Under the pieces are notes generated by a model. It was given only the letters and a program-made list of their open reading frames with translations, was not told the DNA's origin and searched no databases. A DNA stretch of 64,000 nt from Bacillus sp. HSf4 (GTDB lineage: Bacteria > Bacillota > Bacilli > Bacillales > Bacillaceae), in assembly GCF_029537375.1 (NCBI RefSeq), contig NZ_CP120679.1:1352001-1416000 (forward strand), in the 5' to 3' direction. Shown one piece after another: positions 24,856-34,983 of this stretch. How positions within the stretch are numbered: the stretch's first letter is position 1; each line of letters starts with the position of its first letter. A program made the position numbers and the translations under genes.

Positions 24856-27738
24856 ATGAAAAAAACGAAAAAAATATCAAAGCCCGCAGCCATTATTTTA
24901 TATATAGTAAGTGCGGTGCTGATTATAGGGGTTATTGTAGGGGATATTTATGCCAAAAATTATTCGCAGATTATCTCAATCTATTTAAGTCATCCGACCA
25001 GCAAAATTGTCACTGATGATAAAGATAAGGAAGACAATGAATATTATAAGAGTTCGTTTGCTTCTGCAGACAAACAGAAAGCTCGCGCAGAAGAGGTAGT
25101 GCAGAAACTTGTAGAAGAGGGCATTGTGCTGTTGAAGAATGAAAACAATGCATTGCCGCTTAAGTCTAAGGGAAAAATTACTGTTCTTGGTCAGAACTCA
25201 ATTGACCTCGTTTATGGAGGCGGCGGTTCCGGTTCTGTTGAAACTGCAAAAGTACCGGATTTGAAGGCTGTGCTTGCACAATCCGGATTCGAAGTCAATA
25301 AAACGCTTTGGGATTTCTATCAGACCGGCGCAGGTTCTTCTTATCGAAAGAAAACACCGGACATAGAAGGGAAGGGATCTTTTGAGGTAAATGAAGTTCC
25401 GCGGAGTGTGTATACCGATAAGGAAATCAATAGCTTCAAAGATTACAATGACGCTGCACTGGTTGTGATCGGCCGATCCGGTGGAGAGCACTCTGATCTT
25501 GCAACCGACAAGCTTTCTACAGGATATCATTATCTTGAAATTGACAACAATGAAAAAGACATGCTTAAGCTTGCAAAAGAAAACTTTGAAACTGTTGTGG
25601 TTCTAATCAATTCATCTAACCCTATACAATTAGGCTTTTTAGATGAATATAACATTGATGCTGCTATTTCGGTCGGTGCTCTGGGACAGACCGGTGCATA
25701 TGCAATCGGTGAGGTATTGAATGGAAGCGTCAATCCATCGGGAAATTTAGTTGATACCTATGCGTATGATGCATTTAGCTCTCCTGCAATGGCTAATTTC
25801 GGGAATTACAAAATAGCTAACAGTCAAGTTGATAAGGGCAATTCATACATGGTTTACGGTGAAGGCATTTATGTCGGATATAAGTATTATGAGACTCGAT
25901 ATGAGGATGTAGTCCTAGGTAACGAAAAGGAAATCGATTACAATTATTCCGAGCAGGTTCAGTTCCCATTCGGATATGGTCTTTCATATTCGCAATTTAA
26001 GTGGTCCGATTATTGAGTAAAGGAAAAAGATGATAAATATGAAGTTTCTTTAAAAGTGATGAACACGGGTTCTGTTCCGGGAAAAGACGTTGTTCAGATT
26101 TATATGCAATCCCCTTATACAAAATATGACAAAGATAACGGCATTGAAAAGGCGTCTGTTGAGTTGGTAGGATTTGCAAAAACTTCGGAAATGAAAGCAG
26201 GCAAGTCAGAAACCGTTACGATTGAAGTGGATAAAGAAGAAATGAAAACATACGATGCCAACGGCAAAGGGACATACATTGTGGATGCTGGAGATTATTA
26301 TTTCACAGCAGGTGAAAACGCACATGATGCCTTGAATAACATACTCGCAGCAAAGGGTAAAACTACTAAAGACGGTATGGATTATGATGGTAATCCGGCA
26401 TTAGTACAGAATTTTACTGTTGATACTCTTGATTCTACAACTTATGCGGAGTCTGCAGTAACGGGTAATAAAATATCCAATCAGTTTGATGATGTTGACA
26501 TCAAACATTATGATTCTTCTTTTAAATATCTTTCCAGAAAGGATTGGAAAGGTACATGGCCTTCCACCTATGAGGATGGTTCCTTAACCGCATCAAAGGA
26601 ATTGCTTGACGATCTTGCCATCTCATACACCGAAGACAAGGATGCTGTCATGCCTGAAACAGGTGTCATTAGTAAAGAATTTGGAGAATTAAATGCTGCC
26701 ATGTTTATAGGACGTGATTATGACGATAAACTTTGGGATGTCTTGCTGAATCAACTGACTGTTGATGAAATGACTAAACTTGTCAGAATGGGCGGGTATG
26801 CCACTGTACCGATTAAATCAATCAACCTACCCGGAACGTCAAATTTGGATGGCCCTGCAGGAATCTCCAATACGCTTGTGGGCGGAAATAAACAGGGGAT
26901 GGCTTATCCGGCGGAAGTCGTAATGGCTTCGACATGGAATGTGAAACTCATTAAAAAAATGGGAGAATCAGTCGGGGAAGATGGCATTAGAAATGAGGTT
27001 GCAGGTTGGTATGCTCCAGGTGTTAACACTCACCGCACCCCATTTGGTGGAAGAAATTTTGAATACTTCTCTGAAGACGGCTTTCTATCAGGTAAGTTAA
27101 GTGCAAGTGAAGTTAAAGGTGTTCAATCAAAAGGCACTTTTGTATATATGAAACATTTTGCACTGAATGATCAGGAAACGAATCGTCTAGGCGGCGCCAT
27201 GTTTGCAAATGAACAGGCGATGCGCGAAATCTATTTAAAACCCTTTGAAACCACTGTCCGTGAAGGAGATGCTCGCGGTGCTATGGCAGCCATGAATAGA
27301 ATTGGGGCTCGTTGGGCAGGCGGCCATAAAGGCCTTATGACGGAAACTCTTCGAAATGAGTGGGGCTTTAAAGGTACTGTCGTAACCGATCAGGCATCCC
27401 TCTCTCACTTCGCCTACCAGGATCTGAGAGAAGGAATTGAAGCTGGAACCAACCTCTGGTTGAACACAGATTCCAAACTGTGGAAGCTGAGTAATGATCA
27501 GTTAACTCCTACAGTGGTCAATCATTTAAGAGAATCTGTTCACAATATTCTCTATTCCATTGTCAACAGCAACGCTATGAATGGAATATCTACAAGTTCC
27601 AGAATTGTTGAAATTACGCCTTTATGGCAGTACTGGCTGATTGCTGCAAATGTTGTCATTCTACTTGCAGCTCTTGCGATCATTGTATTCGTCACTAGAA
27701 AACTGAAAAAGCAGAATAAAGTCAATATTTCAGCCTGA
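24856..27738 (+). pseudogene. Membrane-anchored GH3 glycosidase with permuted domains, broken by an in-frame TGA
   Basis: Two frames, 24856-26016 (386 residues) and 26056-27738, are in the same register; TGA at 26014-26016 is the only break in 961 codons. Domain order is swapped relative to usual GH3. First comes an N-terminal membrane helix (residues ~11-31), then the sandwich domain (GIVLLKNENNALPL, acid/base candidate Glu211 in GGEHSDL). Next is the FnIII-like domain (VMNTGSVPGKDVVQIYM), interrupted at its start by the TGA. The TIM barrel follows (LDGPAGIS, GRNFEYFSED, nucleophile Asp845 in VVTDQASLSH). A C-terminal membrane helix (WLIAANVVILLAALAIIVFV) ends it. Intact, it would be an extracytoplasmic enzyme anchored at both ends. 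Truncated, neither half has both catalytic residues. Confidence 0.78.
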
Positions 27739-27799
27739 AAACGTTTGAATATAAGTTTCATTAAAAAATAGACTGATGAATTGTACGATCAAAAACAAT

Positions 27800-27831
27800 G
27801 TTTCGGCAGTACTTCTGGGTACTGCCGAAAC
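27800..27831. repeat. 13-bp perfect stem-loop before the third GH3 gene
   Basis: GTTTCGGCAGTAC and GTACTGCCGAAAC with a 6-base loop. It is followed by TGCAAAAG, not by T residues, and ends 9 bases before the AGAGGAA ribosome site. It may be an mRNA processing or stability hairpin, or an operator. Confidence 0.55.
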
Positions 27832-27849
27832 TGCAAAAGAGGAATCGAG

Positions 27850-30256
27850 ATGAAACATAAAGATTTAATTAGAAAGATGACATTAGAAGAAAAAGCATCT
27901 TTAATGTCAGGCAAAAATTTTTGGCAAACCCAGAACATCAATCGCCTAGGCATTAATAGTATGTTTCTTGCCGATGGCCCCCATGGAATTCGCAAACAGG
28001 CAGCAGCTGCCGACCATTTGGGACTGAATCCCAGTATTCCGGCGACTTGCTTTCCAACGGCTGCAACGATTGCAAATAGCTGGAATGTGGAGCTGGGAGA
28101 GAAGATGGGTGAATATCTGGGGGAAGAAGCTGCAGCCCAGAAAGTGAATGTCCTTCTTGGGCCTGGGGTCAACATGAAGAGAAGCCCATTGGCAGGAAGA
28201 AACTTTGAGTATTTCAGTGAAGATCCGTATCTGGCCGGAAAACTGGCCGCGGGAATGATTAAAGGTATTCAATCAAAAGGGGTAGCAGCTTGTGTGAAGC
28301 ACTTTGCGGCAAACAATCAGGAAGAAAGACGTATGGCGATCGATACTATCGTCGATGAAAGGACGCTAAGGGAAATCTATTTGACCGCATTTGAAATCGC
28401 TATTAAAGAAGGTAAAGCAAAGACCATGATGTCTTCCTATAATCTGTTAAATGGTGCTTATACGAATGAGAACATCCATTTGATGCGGGATATCCTCCGG
28501 GATGAATGGCATTTTCAAGGGGTTGTTGTGACCGATTGGGGCGGAAGCAATGACCGGGTTGCCGGATTACTTGCCGGTAATGAGCTGGAAATGCCATCGA
28601 CTGCAGGGGAGACCAATGGGGAAATTGTCGAGGCTGTTAAAGGGGGAGAAATTAAGGAAGAAGTTTTGGACGAATGTGTAGACAGATTACTGGAGCTTAT
28701 TTTTACAACGGAGGCGGTTTTCGAGGCGGAACATAAAGAGATTGATGTGGAAAAGCATCACAGAATGGCGCAAAAGGTTGCAGAAGAGTCGATAGTTCTA
28801 TTGAAGAACGAGGATCACATATTACCGCTGAAAAAAGGAAAAAGAGTGGCTGTGATCGGAGACTTCGCGGAGGAAGCGCGATACCAAGGCGCCGGCTCCT
28901 CTATTATTAATCCTACTAAACTAGACAGAACACTAAATTTTCTAGATCAATCAGGAATTGACAGTATCGGATTCGAACCTGGCTTTGAGCGCTATGGAAA
29001 GAAGAATAAGAAAAAAATAAATAAAGCGTGTGACCTTGCAAAAGAGGCTGATATGGTTCTTTTATATATAGGTCTTGATGAAGTAACAGAAGCCGAAGGA
29101 CTTGATAGACAAAACATGAAGATTCCAGAGAACCAGATTGAGCTATTACATGCATTATATAAAGTAAACGCAAATATTGTTGCCGTTCTGTCTTGCGGTT
29201 CCGTGGTGGAAATGCCATGGATTGATAAAGTAAAAGGGTTGGTCCATGGGTATTTAAGTGGGCAGGCTGGTGCTAGTGCCATATTGCGGGTATTGACTGG
29301 TGAGGTCAACCCGTCCGGTAAATTGGCGGAAACCTATCCGATTCGCTATGAGGATACGCCTTCCTTTTATCATTTCCCTGGTAAAGAGATTAGCGTTGAA
29401 TATCGGGAAGGTCCCTATATTGGCTATCGCTATTATGATACGGCGGGTGTGAAGGTTCTCTTTCCATTTGGATATGGGTTGAGCTATACAACATTTGAAT
29501 ACACGGATATTCAGGTTGATATCGAAGGCGTGATGTTTAAAATAACAAATACCGGTCATATCGCCGGAATGGAGATCGCACAACTGTATGTAGCATGTAA
29601 ATCCAAGGCGATATTCAGACCGAAAAAGGAATTAAAGGGATTTGCAAAAATTACAACCCGGAGAAACCAAAACCGTAACCATTCCTTTTGATGATAAAAC
29701 CTTCCGCTATTTTAATGTGAAGACAAATAAATGGGAAATTGAACAAGCTGATTATGAAATTTTGATCGGTGCATCAAGTGCAGATATCCGTTTAAGAGAC
29801 ACTATTTTTGTGGAAGGTACAGGTGCCCCCATTCCATATGACAATGAGAAACTTCCTTCCTATTATTCAGGTCATGCAAACAATGTCAGTGAAGAAGAAT
29901 TTGAAAACTTGCTTGGATATAAAGTTCCTGAATCCAAATGGGATCGAACAAAACGACTGGGGTACAACGATACCATTGCACAGTGCCAGTATGCCAGGGG
30001 GGCATTTGGGAAATTGGCGTTTTACTCGATTATCTTTACCCACTGGTTTCTACGAAAAATAGGAAAAAGAAGCACTGCAAATCTCATGATGATGTCTATA
30101 TATCATTTGCCGTTCAGGGGAATTGCCAGAATGTCAGGAGGAATCGTCAATATGCCAATGGTCGATGGTATCTTGATGATGGTGAATGGCCGATTTTTTA
30201 AGGGGGCCAGTCATGTGTTAAAGGAAAGAAAAAAGGTGGTAAAGTCCGCTAAATAA
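27850..30256 (+). pseudogene. GH3 glycosidase, tandem paralogue of the first, broken by a frameshift
   Basis: From ATG at 27850 (AAGAGGAATCGAG upstream, like the first gene) the protein matches the 811-residue GH3 almost position by position, with nucleophile Asp229 in VVTDWGGSND and TEAEGLDR. The frame is lost near 29650, where ELKGFAKI… changes to a junk tail ending at 29691. The register one base further on (KLQPGETKTVTIPFDDKTFRYFN…) then continues to 30256 with the same C-terminal extension (GGIVNMPMVDGILMMVNGRF). Comparison with GFSKIFINAGETKTV suggests a small deletion (net 2 or 5 bases) or a one-base insertion in an A run. The TIM barrel and sandwich remain complete in the 614-residue truncated product. 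Confidence 0.78.
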
Positions 30257-30298
30257 ATAACCCCAGCAGAAACAGCGGCAAAGGAGATGTAAAATTGA

Positions 30299-30919
30299 AT
30301 GGGTAACACCGATACAAAAAATAAAAAATTAGTTGCAGGAACCGCAGGTTTTTGGAATTCTTATAAAGAAAGGCATCCAAATATTGCCCAATTCCTTTTG
30401 TTTTTTATGATAAGTAATGGTGTGACTTTACTGCAGCTTGTTTTGATGCCTATTTTTAAAAGTTTATTCGAACATACGTCATTGGTTTCAATTAGTTTTA
30501 AAGTGTTGCAGTTTGGTCATAACTTTGATGGAACGCCTTATTATGTATTTGACTATGCAGCCGGCTCGCTTACCGCAGGCGGCGGGGGCGGGCTTGCCTA
30601 TTTCCTTGCAGTCCAAATCACAATTGCGATAGCGCAGATTATCAACTTTTTTGTCCAAAGAAATATTACATTTAAATCAAACAGCAACATTTGGAGAGCG
30701 GCGTTTTGGTATCTTGTCGCATACATTGTCATCACGATAGGTGCGGCGGCGGCCCAAGGCTTCTATAAAGCGCCGATATATCATATGTTTATGAATACAT
30801 GGGGCTCAACCGGTGAAACAGCAGCTGATATTATTACAATGATAATTAACAGCGGAATATCTTTTTTGGTATTCTTCCCGATTTTTAAAATTATTTTTAA
30901 ACAAGAACCTGAAAAATAG
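30299..30919 (+). CDS. GtrA-like membrane protein
   Basis: A 206-residue protein with about four hydrophobic segments: about 31-50, 100-125, 137-157 and a last one near 185-200. FLAVQITIAIAQIINFFVQRNITFKS resembles the GtrA pattern of a helix followed by N-x-x-F/W-x-F. A Gly-rich loop (AGGGGGLAYF) and a longer polar insertion separate the first two helices, so it is longer than classical GtrA (about 130). GtrA partners move lipid-linked sugars across the membrane. It is followed 23 bases later by a GT2 transferase, the usual pairing. Confidence 0.72.
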   Translation: MGNTDTKNKKLVAGTAGFWNSYKERHPNIAQFLLFFMISNGVTLLQLVLMPIFKSLFEHTSLVSISFKVLQFGHNFDGTPYYVFDYAAGSLTAGGGGGLAYFLAVQITIAIAQIINFFVQRNITFKSNSNIWRAAFWYLVAYIVITIGAAAAQGFYKAPIYHMFMNTWGSTGETAADIITMIINSGISFLVFFPIFKIIFKQEPEK

Positions 30920-30942
30920 GCAAAGAAAAGGTAGTGAATGTA

Positions 30943-31959
30943 ATGAAATTATTATCAGTAGTTATTCCTTGCTATAATTCACAAGAATATATGAGGTATT
31001 GCATCGAGTCTCTATTGCCCGGGGGCGATGACGTAGAGCTACTGATAGTTAATGACGGCTCCTCAGATCAAACAGCAGACATTGCCAATGAATATGCAAA
31101 AAAATGTCCAACCATCATCAAAGCAATTCATCAGGAAAACGGAGGACATGGAGAAGCCGTAAATACGGGTATCCGAAATGCTTCCGGATACTACTTAAAG
31201 GTAGTGGACAGTGATGACTGGGTAGATACTCGGGCATATCTAAAAATACTTGAAAAGATACACGACTTTATAACAAGAGAAAAATCAGTGGATATGATGA
31301 TTAGCAATTTTGTTTATGAAAAAGAAGGCACAAAATACAAGAAGGTTATGAAATATGAAAATGTCCTGCCGGAAGGAACCATTTTCACTTGGAATGATAT
31401 AGGGCAATTCCGAAAAGGACAGTATCTTTTAATGCATTCTGTTATTTACAGAACGCAGCTGCTGAAAGAATGCGGTCTTGAACTGCCTAAGCATACGTTT
31501 TATGTGGATAATTTATTTGTATACAGACCACTTGAACATGTACAGAAAATCTACTATATCAACGTTGATTTTTATCGGTATTTGATCGGCAGGGAAGACC
31601 AGTCGGTGAATGAGCGTGTCATGATTCAAAGGGTTGACCAACAGATTAAAGTTAACAAGCTTATGATAGAACAAGTGAATCTGGAAAACGTGACAAGTCA
31701 AAAGCTCCGAGAGTATATGCTTCACCATCTGGAAATCGTTACGATCGTTTCTGCCATTTTATTAATACGTTCAGGAACAGCAGAGAATCTGAAAAAGAAA
31801 AAAGAATTATGGGAGTATATTAAAGAGAAGGATATAAATTTTTATTACCATCTCAAATACGGGATTTTGGGTCGGACCATTAACTTACCCGGCCGGATTG
31901 GACGAGGGATTTCCGTGTCGGTATACAAAATTTCGCAAAGATTGGTCGGATTTAATTAA
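30943..31959 (+). CDS. Family 2 glycosyltransferase
   Basis: The start ATG at 30943 (AAAGG 11 bases before) gives 338 residues. GT-A fold motifs: SVVIPCYNSQEYM (residues 4-16), LIVNDGSSDQTADIA (about 32-46), GGHGEAVNTGI and the metal-binding VVDSDDW (about 88-94). There is no C-terminal membrane helix, unlike GtrB/CsbB-type polyprenyl transferases, so it is probably a cytosolic transferase acting at the membrane face. Between the GtrA-like gene and glf, a UDP-galactofuranose or UDP-galactose donor is plausible but inferred. Confidence 0.85.
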   Translation: MKLLSVVIPCYNSQEYMRYCIESLLPGGDDVELLIVNDGSSDQTADIANEYAKKCPTIIKAIHQENGGHGEAVNTGIRNASGYYLKVVDSDDWVDTRAYLKILEKIHDFITREKSVDMMISNFVYEKEGTKYKKVMKYENVLPEGTIFTWNDIGQFRKGQYLLMHSVIYRTQLLKECGLELPKHTFYVDNLFVYRPLEHVQKIYYINVDFYRYLIGREDQSVNERVMIQRVDQQIKVNKLMIEQVNLENVTSQKLREYMLHHLEIVTIVSAILLIRSGTAENLKKKKELWEYIKEKDINFYYHLKYGILGRTINLPGRIGRGISVSVYKISQRLVGFN

Positions 31960-32056
31960 TTGAAGAATGAAAACAGCTTATAAGAAATAAAAATCATAGA
32001 AAGTCATTTTTGTAATAAAAAAAATCAATGAAAAAACTCTTAGGAGATCGACTTTT

Positions 32057-33163
32057 ATGAAACCGAAATATGATTTTTTGATTGTAGGCGCGGGTCTATA
32101 TGGAGCCGTATTTGCCCACGAAGTAAAAAAAGCCGGAAAATCATGTCTCATAATTGATAAACGCGGCCATATTGCTGGCAATATTTATACGGAGAAAGTG
32201 GAAGATATACAGGTGCATAAATATGGGGCCCATATTTTCCATACAAGCAATAAAAAAATCTGGGATTATGTTAACCGGTTTACCGAATTCAACAGATATA
32301 TCAATAGTCCAATCGCTAATTATCATGGTGAAATTTATAATCTGCCGTTTAACATGAACACGTTTAACAAGATGTGGGGCGTTGTAACACCAGATGAAGC
32401 AAAGGAAAAAATCCGACAGCAATGCAAAGACCACTTTGTGGAAGATCCGCAAAACTTGGAAGAACAAGCTATTAATCTCGTTGGACCGGATATTTATGAA
32501 AAACTCATTCGCGGATACACCGAAAAGCAGTGGGGGCGTCCATGCACAGAACTTCCTGCCTTTATCATTCGCAGGATACCGGTAAGGTTTACATATGACA
32601 ATAATTACTTTTACGATACCTATCAGGGAATACCAACTGACGGGTATACGGCTATGGTTGAGCGAATGATAGAAGGAATTGAGGTAAAGCTCCATACAGA
32701 TTATTTGGAGGATAAAAACTATTGGAACAGTGTTACAGAAAAAGTAGTTTATAGCGGACCTATTGATGCTTATTTTGATTATAAATACGGTGTTTTGGGA
32801 TACAGAAGCTTGCGGTTTGAAACTGAGGTGTTGGAAATGCCTGACTACCAAGGAAATGCGGTCGTTAATTATACAGACCGAGAAACTCCTTTCACACGTA
32901 TTATTGAACATAAGCACTTTGAATTTGGAACACAGCCTAAAACCATCATAAGCAAGGAATATGGTATGAAATGGCAAATAGGAGATGAACCTTATTATCC
33001 GATCAATGACCGTAAGAACAGTGGATTGTATCAAAAATATAAAGCGTTAACCGAATCAGAAAACAATGTCATCTTCGGCGGCCGTTTAGGTGAATACAAA
33101 TATTACGATATGGACAAAGTTGTCGGGGTTGCTTTGAGAAAAGTAAGAGAAGTCTTAGGCTAA
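32057..33163 (+). CDS. glf: UDP-galactopyranose mutase
   Basis: A 368-residue flavoenzyme. It contains the FAD Rossmann motif IVGAGLYGAVFAHE (residues 9-22), HKYGAHIFHTSN (about 53-64), NLPFNMNTFNKMWG, the KQWGRPCTELPAFIIRRIPVRF region and the C-terminal FGGRLGEYKYYDMDKVV. It converts UDP-galactopyranose to UDP-galactofuranose. Galactofuranose is absent from known B. subtilis wall polymers, so this gene implies a galactofuranose-containing surface glycan. TTAGGAGATCGACTTTT precedes the ATG. Confidence 0.95.
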   Translation: MKPKYDFLIVGAGLYGAVFAHEVKKAGKSCLIIDKRGHIAGNIYTEKVEDIQVHKYGAHIFHTSNKKIWDYVNRFTEFNRYINSPIANYHGEIYNLPFNMNTFNKMWGVVTPDEAKEKIRQQCKDHFVEDPQNLEEQAINLVGPDIYEKLIRGYTEKQWGRPCTELPAFIIRRIPVRFTYDNNYFYDTYQGIPTDGYTAMVERMIEGIEVKLHTDYLEDKNYWNSVTEKVVYSGPIDAYFDYKYGVLGYRSLRFETEVLEMPDYQGNAVVNYTDRETPFTRIIEHKHFEFGTQPKTIISKEYGMKWQIGDEPYYPINDRKNSGLYQKYKALTESENNVIFGGRLGEYKYYDMDKVVGVALRKVREVLG

Positions 33164-33320
33164 TGTTTCCAGACCGCTCTTTTTGTTAAAGAAGAAGGAA
33201 TATGTATTCAGTTCCGCTATTGTCGAATGGTGAAAAAAACAAAGCCTGCAACAGATAAATCATAACATCTTAAACTTAATCAAGGAAACGATTGGCTTTG
33301 TGAATAAGGAAGGAAAAAAG

Positions 33321-34307
33321 ATGAAAAAATTAATCGGAATTGATTTAGGCGGCACTACCGTAAAATTTGCTATTCTCACGGCAGAAGGGGGGATTCAACA
33401 AAAGTGGAGCATGGAAACAGATGTTCAAAATAAAGGGGAGAATATTATTCCCGAGATTATTCATTCCATTAATCACCGGTTAAATTTATACGGTCTGTCG
33501 GCTGATGATTTTTTAGGTATCGGTATGGGTTCACCTGGAGCCGTCGATATCGAAAAAGGAACTGTTAGTGGGGCATTTAATTTAGGCTGGAAAACGCTGC
33601 AGCCAGTTAAAGAAAAGGTTGAAGCTGGAACCGGAATTCCTTTCTGCATCGATAATGATGCGAATGTCGCCGCATTAGGAGAGCGTTGGAAGGGGGCGGG
33701 TGAAGGTTGTGCCAATTTAGTCTTTATTACGCTTGGCACAGGTGTTGGCGGAGGTGTGATTGTTGAAGGCCACTTAATTCATGGAAAAGGGGCTGCAGGA
33801 GAAATAGGCCATATGATTGTGGATCATGATGGTTATCCATGTACATGCGGCAATCGCGGTTGTTTGGAAACCGTAGCTAGTGGAACAGGTGTGGTTCGAT
33901 TAGCGCGGGATTTATCAGAAGAATTTGCTGGTGAATCAAAGCTGAAATGGTTAATTGATGACGGTCAGGAAGTAACGGCTAAGATTGTTTTTGACCAAGC
34001 AAAACAAGATGACAAATTAGCACTCATGGCAGTAAATAAATTTTATTTTTACTTAGGATTTGCTTGCGGGAACATCGGGAACTTGTTGAATCCTGATGCA
34101 ATTGTGATTGGAGGCGGCGTATCCGCTGTAGGAGAAACCCTTCTAAAGGGAATAGAGGAATACTTCCATGAATTTTCCTATCCACATGTCCGAACCAGTA
34201 CAAAAATTAAACTAGCGCAGTTAGGAAATGATGCAGGAGTCATAGGGGCAGCCTCGTTAGTCAAAACTCGGAAGACTAAGAAAACAATAGCAGGCAAAGC
34301 TAAATAA
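33321..34307 (+). CDS. ROK-family sugar kinase (glucokinase-like)
   Basis: ATG at 33321 after AAGGAAGGAAAAAAG gives 328 residues, close to B. subtilis GlcK. It has an N-terminal phosphate loop GIDLGGTTVKFAI, DNDANVAALGE with the catalytic Asp, TLGTGVGGGVIV, the ExGH motif GEIGHMIV and the ROK zinc site CTCGNRGCLE. It would phosphorylate glucose or a related hexose set free by the GH3 enzymes. It is the last gene of the island and is followed by a strong terminator. A second GlcK elsewhere in the genome is expected. Confidence 0.9.
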   Translation: MKKLIGIDLGGTTVKFAILTAEGGIQQKWSMETDVQNKGENIIPEIIHSINHRLNLYGLSADDFLGIGMGSPGAVDIEKGTVSGAFNLGWKTLQPVKEKVEAGTGIPFCIDNDANVAALGERWKGAGEGCANLVFITLGTGVGGGVIVEGHLIHGKGAAGEIGHMIVDHDGYPCTCGNRGCLETVASGTGVVRLARDLSEEFAGESKLKWLIDDGQEVTAKIVFDQAKQDDKLALMAVNKFYFYLGFACGNIGNLLNPDAIVIGGGVSAVGETLLKGIEEYFHEFSYPHVRTSTKIKLAQLGNDAGVIGAASLVKTRKTKKTIAGKAK

Positions 34308-34337
34308 CAATGCGGTTACCCTCATTGTTATTTATTT
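34304..34337 (+). terminator. Terminator ending the GH3/glf island
   Basis: AATAACAATG, 11-base loop, CATTGTTATT then TATTTT. Confidence 0.8.
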
Positions 34338-34562
34338 TATGATTCAGAGCTGCAATTGCTGTTGTTTAAAAATCCCCAAAATAAAACGTCAGTTTCGCGA
34401 AAAAAACTTTGACGAGATTTTTGGAAATGTTGAAAGAAGGAGCACCTTGCGGGAGAATTCGAATTGGTTTTAAAGGTTTTATTCATGAAACTAGTTTATA
34501 GTTGATTTAGTGGGTTAAAATTGCTAATATGAATTTGAATATAGACGATTTATAATCTTCCG

Positions 34563-34761
34563 CGGCGTGATGCATTTCAAAATGAAAAGCGCGCCAGATG
34601 TATTTCTCCTTTAAGAAATGCATAAAATAAAAAAGACCCGACTGCGCCAACAGTCGAGTCGCGTGTACAAAGCGGCCCAACAAGGGCTTGGCTCAGTCAT
34701 TTTAAAATAGACTTTCCCTATGAACTTTACCAGGGCTCAAGGGAAGTCTATTTTTCTTTCT
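34563..34761 (+). ncRNA. Putative antisense RNA of the type I toxin (SR4/RatA-like)
   Basis: A + strand terminator, AATAGACTTTCCC (34706-34718) / GGGAAGTCTATT (34741-34752) plus TTTTTCTTTCTT, lies over the 3' end of the toxin frame. A TATAAT at 34551-34556 (weak -35) would start an RNA of about 200 bases that overlaps the toxin mRNA 3' region. This is the geometry of bsrG/SR4 and txpA/RatA. The RNA start is inferred. Confidence 0.6.
34624..34660 (-). terminator. Terminator of the toxin mRNA
   Basis: - strand ACTCGACTG, loop, CAGTCGGGT, then CTTTTTTATTTT. Confidence 0.75.
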
Positions 34762-34825
34762 TCGACAACACGGCAATTAACATGCCAAAAGCAATCATTA
34801 GCGAGATTGTTTCGTATGTTGTCAT
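34748..34825 (-). CDS. Type I toxin peptide (putative holin-like, BsrG/TxpA class)
   Basis: A 25-residue hydrophobic peptide, MTTYETISLMIAFGMLIAVL plus a KKEK tail. It has the M-x-x-Y/F-E-x-(I/L)-x-L/I-M-I start typical of BsrG, BsrE and TxpA membrane toxins. The ATG at 34825 follows AAAGGGGGTGATGCTT. The GGGG can pair with CCCC eight to twelve bases upstream (ATCCCC-TATGAAA-GGGGG), hiding the ribosome site, as in known type I toxins. An extended -10 (TGGTAAAAT, - strand 34903-34895) would begin an mRNA of about 260 bases ending at the terminator at 34624. Confidence 0.8.
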   Translation of the reverse strand: MTTYETISLMIAFGMLIAVLSKKEK

Positions 34826-34894
34826 AAGCATCACCCCCTTTCATAGGGGATGAGCCAGCTTCCCTTGAGTGAGCCCAAACTTTGTACAAAGAAT

Positions 34895-34903
34895 ATTTTA
34901 CCA
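34895..34903 (-). promoter_or_regulatory. Extended -10 promoter of the toxin mRNA
   Basis: TGGTAAAAT on the - strand; no good -35 at the matching distance, as is usual for TGn promoters. Confidence 0.45.
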
Positions 34904-34983
34904 TAACTCTTTCAAACACTGAGGCTGTTTTTTGTTAGAATGATGAGGTGGGATAGAGGAGTATTGAAGAAAAAAATTAAACG

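Noticed and set aside
27800..27831. Perfect hairpin as a terminator after the second GH3 gene
   Set aside because: No T tract follows on either strand, and coding sequence resumes within 20 bases.
32141..33034. Long frame on the - strand opposite glf
   Set aside because: It lies wholly antisense to a clear UDP-galactopyranose mutase, with no ribosome site or domain.
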